64,000 nucleotides of DNA from Atkinsonella hypoxylon (lineage: Eukaryota; Ascomycota; Sordariomycetes; Hypocreales; Clavicipitaceae), in contig JFHB01000002.1 of NCBI GenBank assembly GCA_000729835.1, positions 310,001 through 374,000 on the forward strand, in the 5' to 3' direction. Below are positions 11,648 to 21,705 of the stretch, one piece after another (the first letter of the stretch is position 1; each line of letters begins with the position of its first letter). The notes under the pieces were generated by a model that had not been told where the DNA came from, did no database searches, and saw only the letters and a program-made list of their open reading frames with translations. The position numbers were made by a program, and so were the translations under genes.

Positions 11648-13900
11648 CTAGAACAGGACAAAATTTCCGTCGTCCTCCAAGTCACCGTCCCACTCGTCTT
11701 CCGAGTCGGGTTCTTCCGAGCCGAAATCCTCCATGCTATATTGCAGCTCGCGTACTTTCTGGTTGTCGAACAAGATGTGGACGGTTGTGCATTTACCGTG
11801 GATGAAGGTTGGAGAAGCCTCACTATTAGCTGGTGATTGACCCCGGGCAGCAGCGGAGTGTTTGCTACTGCTCTCGTTTTCACCCTCCTCTTGGTCGTCT
11901 TCTTCTTCTGAATTGAATTCATCCTCATCAGTGTCTGGCTCCTTGTATGATGGCTTGCTCCGTCGCTGGATTCGCGTAGACCTGCTGGGCGAACGGAGTG
12001 ATTCCGACAGTTCGCCACTGAGTGCAATTCTGCTGCTACGGCGAGATGGTGGGGTTAATGATTCGAGCGACTGCTTATTCTCCTCCTCTAAAGTAGGCTC
12101 CTGTCCATCCACTGGTGGTCGTAGTGTGGTGAATTTGATAGGTGGCACGTACGGCCGAAGGAAAACCCTTTCCATCTTGTCGCGCCATTTGCGGCGCATG
12201 GTCGCGCGCGTTTGCCAGGGTATATCAAGCATAGTTTTGATCGCCAAATATCTTAAGTCGGGCATTTTTGATGCGCTATCGATGATGGACTGGAGAAACA
12301 TCTCCGCAGCTTCTACAGACCAGTCACGAATGTATTCGATATTGATGATCCTAAGGCTCGATGGCCATTGAGGAATTTGGCTAGGGAGTAATGCTTGATC
12401 ATACATGGGGTCCGCGTCGTTTATACAGTCGTGATGGCGATAGTAGGATAGATTCATGTTCAGCTCTCTTAACTTCGGACATGTTTCTTCTAAGTCTGTT
12501 AAGAAGGCCAAATCCAGAGATTGATTATGCATCAGCCTCAATGTTCGCATTTCGCTGGCGTGGGTACGAAGAAACGCGGCAAGATCTTCCGATTTGACCT
12601 CCCAACAGTTAATGAGTTCGAGATGGGCCAAGTTCTTAGGCAGAAGGGGGAAGAGGCGATCGTTCATCACTGTCGAGGATTCAAAGACAAGGTGCTTCAA
12701 GGCACGTAGCTGCGATATAGCATTTGCCACAGACTTGACGACAACGCCATCCTCGTAGTAATTCTGAAGTTCTTTCTCTTCAGAGATGATTTGCAGGTTC
12801 TTGAGCGATGGGACTTGGAAATTAGTCAGGCTAAGCCTGGTGAGTTGTGAGAAGGAGGGGGTTTGATGGATGGATGTCATTGCGTCAAAATCTGTGACGT
12901 ATCCGCCCATAAATCTGCCACTCCATTCCCAGCTTTCCAAAATGGCTGAGAATGGCTTTGTGTTGACTGTTGATTCAGATGAACTAGCCGCCAGGGCATT
13001 GAAGACTTCTTCGGGATAGTGCCAACGCTTGGTTTTATCTAAGTCACGATACGGAGGCTGATCTAGAGGGGTATAAATAATCAGTTCCTTGAGGCGAGTG
13101 AGTGGATGAATCAACTGAAACAATATCCCATGAGGAACAAGGTCAATGTTGACGTGGAGTGTGTCAATTTTGGCACGATAATTAAAGAGCGTTTCTGAAG
13201 TAGGTCGGTTGATCAGAAGAGCCAACTTTTTCGCCTTGGCTGTGCTTTTGATTGCAGGACAGCGATAGATAGCAGTCAAGGCTGGTTCCGTAAATGCTTT
13301 GCAAGCTGTGGCCGCATGTAGCAGCCACCCAGTCGAGAGCGCTTCACTAGACCCTTCTCGAGCAGCGTACAGAAAGACGTCTACCCAACACTCAAAAGGT
13401 ATCCTGGGATCTCTCCAATCAGGAAGTATGGCATTCGGGTTGTGGCCATCAAAGCTGGAAACCGTTGCCGCCTTGACTTTACGTCGTTTGCCAGGCCTCG
13501 GCCGCGACGTCTGCCCTCGCCTCCGCCCTCGCTGCCGCCCAAGTTGAGCTTTGGTCTCAGCAGAAGTCCTGTTGCTCTTTCGTGACTTGTTTCGGGCCCT
13601 TGCACTCGCAGACACCGAAGTAGATCTTGCAGGCCGCGCGCCCCCTTTCGCTTCCTTTGCTATGCTGGAGGGCCCAGTGGAAATGGGCACAATTTCGCCC
13701 ACAAGGTTATCTTCAGAGGCGGACGTCGACTGGGCATCGGGGAAGTCGCCTGTGTCCGATGAGGATTCAGCATAGTTGAGCCTTGCGTGTCTCTGTGGAC
13801 GAGAGATGGCTGCTTGAGAAGTGCGCTTCGGATTGCGACGATTGCGACGATTGCTGGGCTCGCCGCGCTGCTGCGACCGTGAGTTCCGTGTGACAGCCAT
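11648..13900 (-). CDS. F-box/leucine-rich-repeat protein
   Basis: Single exon of 750 codons from an ATG at 13900. The first 150 residues are basic and disordered, with several KRRK-like nuclear-localisation patches. An F-box-like segment follows at about 165-215 (PFECWVDVFLYAAREG, then LLHAATACKAFTEPALTAIY). After it come degenerate leucine-rich repeats to about residue 540 (LTRLSLTNFQVPSL, LKHLVFESSTVMNDRLFPLL, LAHLELINCWEV, MRTLRLMHNQSLDL). The C-terminal 170 residues are acidic and serine-rich. The layout fits a substrate receptor of an SCF ubiquitin ligase, possibly nuclear; the substrate is unknown. F-box motifs in fungi are degenerate, so the F-box label is less sure than the LRR. Confidence 0.75.
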   Translation of the reverse strand: MAVTRNSRSQQRGEPSNRRNRRNPKRTSQAAISRPQRHARLNYAESSSDTGDFPDAQSTSASEDNLVGEIVPISTGPSSIAKEAKGGARPARSTSVSASARARNKSRKSNRTSAETKAQLGRQRGRRRGQTSRPRPGKRRKVKAATVSSFDGHNPNAILPDWRDPRIPFECWVDVFLYAAREGSSEALSTGWLLHAATACKAFTEPALTAIYRCPAIKSTAKAKKLALLINRPTSETLFNYRAKIDTLHVNIDLVPHGILFQLIHPLTRLKELIIYTPLDQPPYRDLDKTKRWHYPEEVFNALAASSSESTVNTKPFSAILESWEWSGRFMGGYVTDFDAMTSIHQTPSFSQLTRLSLTNFQVPSLKNLQIISEEKELQNYYEDGVVVKSVANAISQLRALKHLVFESSTVMNDRLFPLLPKNLAHLELINCWEVKSEDLAAFLRTHASEMRTLRLMHNQSLDLAFLTDLEETCPKLRELNMNLSYYRHHDCINDADPMYDQALLPSQIPQWPSSLRIINIEYIRDWSVEAAEMFLQSIIDSASKMPDLRYLAIKTMLDIPWQTRATMRRKWRDKMERVFLRPYVPPIKFTTLRPPVDGQEPTLEEENKQSLESLTPPSRRSSRIALSGELSESLRSPSRSTRIQRRSKPSYKEPDTDEDEFNSEEEDDQEEGENESSSKHSAAARGQSPANSEASPTFIHGKCTTVHILFDNQKVRELQYSMEDFGSEEPDSEDEWDGDLEDDGNFVLF

Positions 13901-14257
13901 AGATAGGTGTCTATGGGACCTCCCATGGAATCTCTGGAGCTATATCTAAGGACGAATATGCCTGCCAAATAGAATAAAAAATAAAATGGGGATATCTCGA
14001 GCTACCGGGGCGTTAGCGGCCAGGGCCACGGCCGGGCCAGGAAATACTCACTACTCACAGGGACACACTGGCATCGCTGAGCCGGGGAGGCACCTACCCT
14101 GCTTGTAGCTGCAGCGCTGGTTAGGCTCTAGCGCACGCCTAATGCAGGTGCAGCAGGGCTAATCGCGGGGTTCACCAGGCTAGGCTTAGGTCAGCGGAGG
14201 TAGCGGGCAGGAGGCAGAGAGCTTACACTACAGTTGAGAGTCAGAGTTAAGTTAGGC

Positions 14258-14285
14258 ATTGTATTGTATTGTATTGTATTGTATT
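14258..14285. repeat. Pentanucleotide microsatellite (ATTGT)n
   Basis: About five to six tandem copies of ATTGT, passing into a T-rich run. It lies about 90 bp left of the MITE. Confidence 0.85.
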
Positions 14286-14378
14286 TTATTTTTTAAAACT
14301 TCTTAAAAAAATGCACGACAAGTTAGAGGTAGTACAGATGCAGGAGCAGTCTGGAGGACTTATAGAGGCAGGTAGGTA

Positions 14379-14662
14379 CAGTGGGTCCCAGGTAATTCCG
14401 AAAAATATCCATCGTATTTTTGTAGATATCCACATCGCGTCAATGGATGCCAAGGCCGTTATCAACGCAGACGGGTGGTACACTAAGTATTAGCTATACC
14501 AGTTAGTACAGAATTAATCAAAGAATCTACTGATTAAATTACAATTTAATTGCTGCCAAGTTCGCAGCGTAATCATTGTACAAAGTTTCCCGCAGATTTC
14601 GCGATACCTACGTTGTGTTGGTTTTTTTTAATTTTTTTTTTCGGAATTACCTGGACCCACTG
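14379..14662. mobile_element. MITE of Tc1/mariner type
   Basis: A 284-bp element with terminal inverted repeats. Left end: CAGTGGGTCCCAGGTAATTC followed by CGAAAAA. Right end, read on the minus strand: CAGTGGGTCCAGGTAATTCC followed by GAAAAA. They match over about 27 bp apart from a one-base indel. Both ends are flanked by TA (14377-14378 and 14663-14664), the target duplication of the Tc1/mariner superfamily, whose TIRs often start CAGT. The interior is AT-rich and too short for a transposase, so movement would depend on an enzyme supplied elsewhere. Confidence 0.8.
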
Positions 14663-15327
14663 TAGTAGTAAGAGTGAAGCTATCTAAAAATGTAGAGTTA
14701 GCGGGAAAATAAATATAAAGGAGAGCTTGCAGCGGCTAAGGATAGCGCGCAGCACTACAGAACTAACGCAGCCCTCTGCTGGCCTTGTCAGCCTTGCATC
14801 CATTCCCCTGCTGGTAGCGTCATTTTGTCCAAGGAGCAAGCTGGTCACTCACAGGGGCATGTGGCCAATCAGGACATTGTGGGCTCCAGTGTACTTCACA
14901 CACACGAGCCGCTGCTCTCTCTCCGCATCCGCAGGACCGACCCATCACTTGCCATCATCGAATTTGGCCACTCCGTCCGTTCACCGTTCACCATTCACCA
15001 TTCTCATATGTCCGCCCGCACTAAACCCTTTCGAGCGCCCGCAGCGGAATGCAACCCCTGCAACCCACGCGTCTCACGGCTGTCATCAACTGCATGCGCC
15101 GTCACGCCCATGATTAGCCTCAATTTTTCTCGAACGTCTTTTCGCTGAGTCTTGCCTGTTTGAAGTCTAGTAAACATCTACGCGACGTCTGCGATCCCCC
15201 ATCCTCCGACTCTCGACTGGCCACAGAAAGAATGCGTCACCTCTTCTCATGCTTCCGACACAGCTCTACATTTTAGCTGCCTATATTCCCTCTCGGGCTA
15301 CTGTCTGCCGGCGCTTCTGTTTCATGA

Positions 15328-17638
15328 ATGGGCTCAATCATGACAACGCCAAGCCCTTGCAAGCGGACAGCTCCCTTTCTTCATCGCACCTGGCTCAAGG
15401 GAGTCAAGGCTCTTCAGAAGTCATCAGTCATGGGCAACATCATATCTACGCCTGTACTCAAGCTGCCTTATGATGACCATGGCGACGATGCCAGATCTGT
15501 GAAGCGTCGTCGCATCTCATCTCCCGATCCATTCGATATCGATCATCTCATCGCCTCCCCGCGCATGTCAGAGTCAGGCTCAACTTTGCGCATCGAAGTC
15601 CTCAAGATACTCCATAAGGACTCCAAAAGGGTCAAATCGTATCAGGTAGCCCCTCGCAACGTTGTTCCTTCCAAGGCGCGATGTAAGGTCACAATTTTTG
15701 ACACTAGTTCGAACCCGCCCCAAGTGCTTGACTGCCAAAGCCAAATCTGCAATGTCATCACATTCAACAACCGGACTGGACCTCATCGTGTCGCACGTAT
15801 CGACTTACCTCGGCCCTTCTTTGTTACGCACGACAGCATCCTGATTAATCGGCCAGACGACGGAGGTTTTGATTTATCAGATTCATACCAGTTGGTTATA
15901 GAATTGGAAGCAGCCAATGGCAGCCATTGGCCACCCTTGGACTCACAAGACTTTGGGATACCCTCCGAGAGCTTGTATCCGCCGTGGGGATTGGCTCAGC
16001 ACTGGATCCTGTCTAGCAAATTCGACAGTGTGTTTGGACGCTTGAGAAAGCCCTTGGATCTTTCGGCTAGGTATCCGCCCGATCAATCCAGCTATCAGAC
16101 CAATTATATGATGGATGTTGATTTAAGGTGGACTGCAGGATTTCAAGCTCTGAGGAGGCTTGACAAGGGTTCAAAGCCTTGCATCACTGCTATTGACCCT
16201 GATGCTTCAGGTAGTGATGATCCATCAAACCCATTTGGGGACGGTGTTTCCACGGTGAACGGTATCAACGGTCATGCGGCCACCACAGAATCCCTTTACG
16301 ACCAAGATGACGAGTCAGCGGGGGATCAAACTCCGTCTCGATCTCTTAGAGTGCGAGAGAAGAATAAGATATATAATCTGAAGGTCCTTAGCGACCAACA
16401 GCTTGGAAAAGAGCGAAAGCAGCGCGTTCGGAACCTTAACGGCTTTGCGAGCGATGGTCGAGTACAGTACGTGCTGCCGTCTTATCAGCCTGTGTCATTA
16501 GACTATTATCGTTGTATCAACTGTGGTGTATACCATGAGTCTATGGAACAATTGCAACTGCATCTTCAACTTGCACATCCAACCTATGATTATGTGCTGG
16601 AAAGCTCGAATGACGGGCCTCTTTTCCGCGTCTCGGCTCTTCATGAGTCGACAGTGTCGCCTCAGATGACATATCATCTCGGACGGAACGTAAAGCCCTT
16701 TCATATTCGAACGGTGCTTTCGGGAGACCGGGCATGGCTCATGTCGCGACTGGGGAATGACATTGATGAAGTCCTCAAATCACCCACTAAACATGCTCTG
16801 GATCGCTTTAGAACGGCTTCCCCCATGTCGAAAACACAAAAGATAATACCACGGCGGACCGAAAACATGAGACCTGGCAAGGCTGTTGTCCCAGATATTC
16901 CACAACCACTATTCCACCCCATTAGCAAGGCAAGATTGAAGCCCGGGCAAGAGGTGCCCCAGAATGCCCCAGACAGTACCTGGCTCATTCAAAAACATCG
17001 AGAAAGCATAAGCGACTTCTCAGACGTGACGCCGGCAGAAAAGGAATACATATGGGAATGGGATGGCTATATTCTGCGGCAGAACATTATCTCATCCGCA
17101 TACTTCCCTCGCGCTTGGTTAGGGTTTGTCAAGAGCAAAGCAGCATGGTTGGTGAGCGTGGAACAGAGGATGTTTGAGTTCGGAAAACACTCGAGCGTCC
17201 TTCTAGCTAGAAACGCTCTCGATGACGACGACATGCAACAGGCCTTTAAATATATTCACGAAGCTCGAGCAAAACGCCCGCAAGGTACGGCGTACCAACA
17301 AGCTGAAGCCACCAGCCCTTCAGCAAAAGATAAAACCGCAAAGCATTCCCCACGTGTTTCTCAAATCCGTAAAGGCGCCAACGGCTGTACAATTTGCCAG
17401 CTCCCGGTTCTCGGCCCTCGGCTTCTGTTATGTTACAATACGGTAAGGCTTGTATTTTCTCTCTTCGAGGCACTGCCCTCTTCATGTGCTCGAGTGTTTT
17501 CAAACTAATTTGCTTCCACCATAGGCCTGTACGAGACGGCTATATCATGCTGATTGCATTCAAGGTGGCGCTACAGTCCCTGTTACGAGCCCTGCGTGGC
17601 TATGCAATGATTGCGTGAAGAGCAAAACGTCCGGCTAG
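15328..17638 (+). CDS. SUZ12: Polycomb PRC2 subunit SUZ12 with C-terminal PHD finger
   Basis: Two exons, 15328-17442 and 17525-17638, give 742 residues. A C2H2 zinc finger lies near 396-418 (CINCGVYHESMEQLQLHLQLAHP region). The VEFS box covers about 577-650 (YIWEWDGYILRQN, YFPRAWLGFVKSKAAWL). In PRC2 the VEFS box contacts the EZH2-type methyltransferase that lays down H3K27me3. The intron joins the two halves of a complete C4HC3 PHD finger at 687-735: C-x2-C-x11-C-x4-C-x5-H-x2-C-x15-C-x2-C, with the typical tryptophan two residues before the seventh ligand. Animal SUZ12 has no PHD finger. Reading straight through the donor (ACG|GTAAGG) would lose the last five ligands, so the splice is well supported. 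The start could also be a later ATG, at 15430. PRC2 silences facultative heterochromatin in filamentous fungi. Confidence 0.88.
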
Positions 17639-18162
17639 AAGCCTGGTCGTCTTCGTCAGCTCCTGGCCCAAGTGCAACCACCTGTCTTGAAGCTTAATAT
17701 GAAGGAATAACATCTGTATCATAGCACCTAATTGTATAGGCATCCTACACTATGAAATATGGCATCATAGTGTCGGCGAATTCAAAAGGCGCGAGGTCGT
17801 AGGCGAGAAGACGAGATGATCATGTTGAAGGCCTCATGCCAGCCTATGTCTATGAGCAAGAGCCCACATAGGGCCATTTTGGAGCCATAAAGAAATATGT
17901 TATATGCCAGTAAAGCATAATGCAATCTTTCCCCTTGACGCCAGGAGATATAAGAATGGGCAAGATCCAGAAGTCATGTACATCGGCATCTGTTCCATTA
18001 ATGCCGTGCTACGAACAATTCGCTCTATTACTCTAGATGTACACTCGTTCTGAGGTACATGTTGTTTCTCACCAATGTACCTACCACGCCAGATGTCACG
18101 GAATCATCTGAGGCTTCCATGTATTTCTTCAGCGCTAATCATGAGAGTATTATACAGCTGCA
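17639..18162. other. Convergent 3' intergenic region, SUZ12 / CUS1
   Basis: About 520 bp, probably two 3' UTRs. No coding frame, RNA or repeat was recognised. Confidence 0.4.
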
Positions 18163-20026
18163 TCAAAACCTATGCCGGCTTTCTTTCTTCTTCTCCCGCA
18201 GCTCCTTTTCTGTCCTCTGCCGTTTGCGACTCTCCTCCGCAATCAGGTCTGTCAAGTCGTCGTCGTGTGCCCACTTGGCACCGATACCTTCCTGCCGGCT
18301 TGTCGCCTCGAATTTCTGCTTCAGTGACTGCTTGTCAATGCCGTCGTGCTGGTTCAGCGAATCCACATCCAGGGCAACGTCAACGTCGCCAGGCTTCTTG
18401 CGCTTGCGAGACTCATCTTCCGAACCGAGAACTGGCATGCCTGCTCGCTGTCCCGCTTTGAGATCGTAGACACGATCGCTTCCAAAGAAGCCTTCTGCGC
18501 GCACTTGCCGCTCGGGTAGGACTGTGTATGCTGACCGGGGAGCGGAGCTTTCCTCAGTGTCGTAGCCACGGCGCTCCTTTCGTAGATCCATTTCTCCGCC
18601 AATCGACGTCTCGACGCCGCTGCCATATTCGTGCAAAGTGCTAGAGTAGCCGCTAGGCGTCTCTAGGCCACTGGGAGTTTCAAGTCCTACAGCGTCGGCA
18701 TCCTGGTCCTCGTCCTCGGATTCCTCCTCGGATTCCTCTTCTTCGGACTCCTCTTCGCGAGGCTGAAGCTCGCCCCATAGTGTACGATCAACGGCTTCGC
18801 CCAATGGTAATTGAGCTTGGGCTTGTGATTGCATTCCATTCTGAGCAAGGCCAAAGACGTCACCACCGTACAACGGTCGGTTGCTCTCGTCAACGGGTGG
18901 TTTGCCCCAGCCACCTGGGTGGAATCCCCATGAGCCTCCTGGAGGCGGAGGCGCGTTCAGCCCGGGTATCTTCAGTGTTGGATAGGATGGAGGTGGTCCA
19001 TAACGTTGTTGATTGATCAGCCATGGCGGCGGTGCCCCAGCAGGCATTCCAAGGGCTTCCTTGGTGGCGTCACTGAGCTCACCGGGCCGGAAGTGTTGGA
19101 AGTCAACTTCTGCCTCTTTGCCCTCGTAGTAAACCTCACCAAATCGGGTGAGTTCTGGTTTTGTTTGAAAGCGAAAGAATGCGTCGTAGAGTTTTTGATA
19201 GTCAATATCCAGTCGACCCATCTTTGGTGCGACTCGTTCCCTTTGTTTCTGCTTCAGCGTCTGCTCTGCTTGCTTTTCCAGCACAGCATCTCGCATTTCT
19301 GTAATCCCTGTATCAGCGATGAACTGCGGTAGGCGAAAAGCGGCTTTCTCGACACCCCTTTTGGACGACAGATATTCTCTTTTCAAGGACCAATGTGACG
19401 GGACGGGTACAACATTTCGTTGTGCCTTAATCTGAACAAGTACACGGGGATCTGATGAGGATACATCGTGCCAATCGACAACCTCCGGAAATGAAACCAA
19501 TGCTTTTAATTCTGCCACGGACAATTTGTTCAACTCCTTCCGTTTCTTCTTCGATAATTTCGGTTTCTCTTCGTCGTCCTCGTCGGGGATATTGTCATCA
19601 TCGCCAGTCATGACAACACCCTGATTTCCTGCATTTGCTTCCTTTGCTACCTCGTCCTCTTCCATCGAGACACCAAACTTGTTGAAGATACCTTTGTAAG
19701 CTGCGAAAGCTGGATCATCGTCTATCAGCTCGTCGAGAACTGGGGTGTCGGCGACAATGATAGGTTCAGCGACGTCTGCACTACTAGACGTAGGGTCATT
19801 ATTCTCTTTCGATTCTGACGTTTCGACTTGTTCTTGTTGGTTGTCTTGATCTTGACCGTTGGTGGCCTGACAAAATGTTAGTTGGGCTCGGGCCCAATTG
19901 AAAATCCGCAAAGGCGAGTAATTCAGATGTTGCAAACCTAGAACGTACCTGTTCTTTCTGTGCTTTTTTCTGTTCCTTCTTTTTTGCCCTTCGCATCTGG
20001 TTCTTGGTCATCTTTGGAGCGGCCAT
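18163..20026 (-). CDS. CUS1: Splicing factor 3b subunit 2 (SAP145/Cus1)
   Basis: Two exons, 20026-19949 and 19866-18163, give 593 residues. Exon 1 encodes a lysine-rich start (MAAPKMTKNQMRRAKKKEQK). The central region contains the DUF382 block (VVDWHDVSSSDPRVLVQIKA, VPVPSHWSLKREYLSSKRG, PPFRLP-like AFRLPQFI) and the proline-rich PSP block (PGELSDATKEALGMPAGAPP, PPPWLINQQRYGPPPSYP, GGSWGFHPGGWGKPP). These identify the U2 snRNP subunit SF3B2/Cus1, which helps anchor U2 at the branch point through its partner SF3B4/Hsh49. The C-terminus is acidic, then basic. The intron uses CAG|GTACGT and TTTGTCAG|GCC. A 40-codon reading frame ends ten bases before this start codon. Confidence 0.93.
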
Positions 20027-20036
20027 GATAATGCTG

Positions 20037-20159
20037 CTATTTGCGACGCGCGTCGCGATCCTTCGACAAGTCTGCCGGGTTTGATGTTCGAGTCAAGAGC
20101 TGGAAGACTGCGTAGAGACCGGTGACAGCGAGAATATACTGCTTTGGGTTTCTTCTCAT
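20037..20159 (-). other. Upstream ORF or small protein gene before CUS1
   Basis: Forty codons from an ATG at 20159 to a TAG at 20039-20037, in a different frame from CUS1 and ending ten bases before the CUS1 ATG. The product starts MRRNPKQYILAV, continues with a hydrophobic helix-like stretch (YILAVTGLYAVFQLL) and ends in a charged tail. It could be a regulatory uORF or a genuine small membrane protein. No family was recognised. Confidence 0.35.
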
Positions 20160-20686
20160 AGCACAAGAGCTTGATTCAAAGTGAAGATGAGATATGACGG
20201 GCAAGAGTCAAGCTCAATTTGGTCGCCGATGCACCACTACGCCCTACGTAGTAATGCGCGCCGTGTGACGCTGTCGCTTTTCGATCGAGAGGAGGCTTGG
20301 AAGCATCCGCCGTTATAGATAGAGATGGCTAAATTAGTTTCGGCGACGTGGTAAGCTCGAGAGAGACGGTTGATAGAAATGGTCACTCTGGGGACCGCGA
20401 ACAGAATGTGCAATACGGAATGAGGCACCCTAGGCAGGATGGTGTCGCGATAAATCTTGTCTCACCAATGGTGTGTTGTCGGAAGATTACCGGCTAATGG
20501 TGGCCAGCGCTTGTAGGAACAAATATGGAGCCAGGCACATGGGCGCTAGCTATTGAAACAAGCATTATCGATAGAGCTCCGTGTAGTGGGCGAGTCCCCT
20601 ACCCTAAACTCCCTGCGAATTCGTCAACATTACAGCACTGGGCCTGCAGATATCCGGGACTCACGCACTGTGGCCCAAACATCAGG

Positions 20687-20722
20687 TAGGTACACCCACT
20701 GTATGTACAGTGGGGGTACCTA
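20687..20722. repeat. 36-bp imperfect palindrome
   Basis: Arms TAGGTACACCCACTGTA and TACAGTGGGGGTACCTA, separated by TG, match at 16 of 17 positions. The inner part (CCCACTGTA / TACAGTGGG) has the same bases as the outer ends plus TA of the MITE at 14.4-14.7 kb. Confidence 0.7.
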
Positions 20723-21060
20723 TAACTATACCACGCGGGGGCCAAGTTGATGCGGCCTTCAACACCAAATGTGGACCCTCGTGATATAATTAGCCAATGC
20801 ACGCACAAGAGAAAGTGGTTAGGAAAACACTAAGAAGAAAGGCATGATAATGCGCGAGATTTCTCTTGAGCAAACCCGCGTAAAAGACTTGCATAGAAGC
20901 TATTCGCGATTGTTTCTATAGAACGCTGTGCCTGCTGCATAGTTATTTCAGAAAGTGAGCGCATCTCCGTCCGTCTTTGGACTTTGGACCCATGAAGGCT
21001 CCAGCCTGGTCCCGGTCTCCTAGCCCCGTAGCCCCGTAGCGCCCCCTTGCCTCGGGCGCG

Positions 21061-21068
21061 TGACGTCA
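21061..21068. promoter_or_regulatory. CRE/ATF-type palindrome TGACGTCA
   Basis: Perfect 8-bp site for bZIP factors of the CREB/ATF family, in the divergent CUS1/SLY41 region. Function is inferred only; an 8-mer can occur by chance. Confidence 0.35.
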
Positions 21069-21289
21069 AGTGACGACGTTTCAAACAGTATGCCTACTGT
21101 ATATTTTCAAGAATATCACAGAGTTACAGGGAAAATACGAGATATTACAAAGCCACTGAAAGATTCGTCTTTCTTTGAATATGCTGAAGCCCTGTACCTA
21201 ACGCACCTTCGGCTGACTCTTTCTCACTCAATCTCTGAAACAACTCCTGATTGGCTCAACGTCACCCGCTGCAAGTACCATGTATCACA

Positions 21290-21345
21290 GCTGATAAGAT
21301 ACCTACCTACCTACCTACCTAAGGTACATAGGTTATCTTATCAGC
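21290..21345. promoter_or_regulatory. Inverted repeat with paired GATA sites
   Basis: GCTGATAAGATA at 21290-21301 and its exact reverse complement at 21334-21345 flank a CCTACCTACC/GGTACATAGG spacer. Each arm holds TGATAAG, the core bound by fungal GATA factors such as AreA/Nit2. It lies about 360 bp upstream of the SLY41 start. Confidence 0.5.
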
Positions 21346-21705
21346 CCTCAGACAATTCCCGGAGTTTATCGTTACTTTCTTGGTCCCCTCCCCTGGGGTT
21401 GATACCTCATGAACCTGCACGCTCGACATTTACACGACCGAACCGCTCTCTATCAGCCGTGCAACTGGTCATGACTCGATTTCTGCAGTCTACACTATAC
21501 GCAACTTCTTTTCGTTTCCTGCCGTTCGTTTCGCCGCCAATTTTTTCTGCAGTCTGCCGAGAGTAATTATCGCAAACCCTTACCCAGCCTGACGTGACAC
21601 ATCCCCGGCTTCGCGATCCTCGACCACCGAAATAATCCAGGCTGTTGTGGTAGTCTATTCTACCTGATCTCGATAACTTGCCATCGGCTGCTCAAGTGCG
21701 CAACG

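Larger units (their letters stand above)
13901..15327. other. Repeat-bearing divergent intergenic region, F-box / SUZ12
   Basis: About 1.4 kb with a GC-rich stretch (about 14000-14220), a pentanucleotide microsatellite and a MITE. The part right of 14700 is likely the SUZ12 promoter and 5' leader. A 74-codon frame over 14269-14493 spans the microsatellite and MITE and is not considered a gene. Confidence 0.5.
20160..21705. other. Divergent intergenic region, CUS1 / SLY41
   Basis: About 1.5 kb. It contains a 36-bp imperfect palindrome at 20687-20722, a perfect TGACGTCA site at 21061-21068, and a GATA-containing inverted repeat around a CCTA run at 21290-21345. Short repeats of GTAGCCCC lie at about 21020-21045. 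No conserved coding frame was seen. Confidence 0.5.

Noticed and set aside
14269..14493. 74-codon plus-strand frame
   Set aside because: Spans the microsatellite and the left end of the MITE; best explained by repeat sequence.
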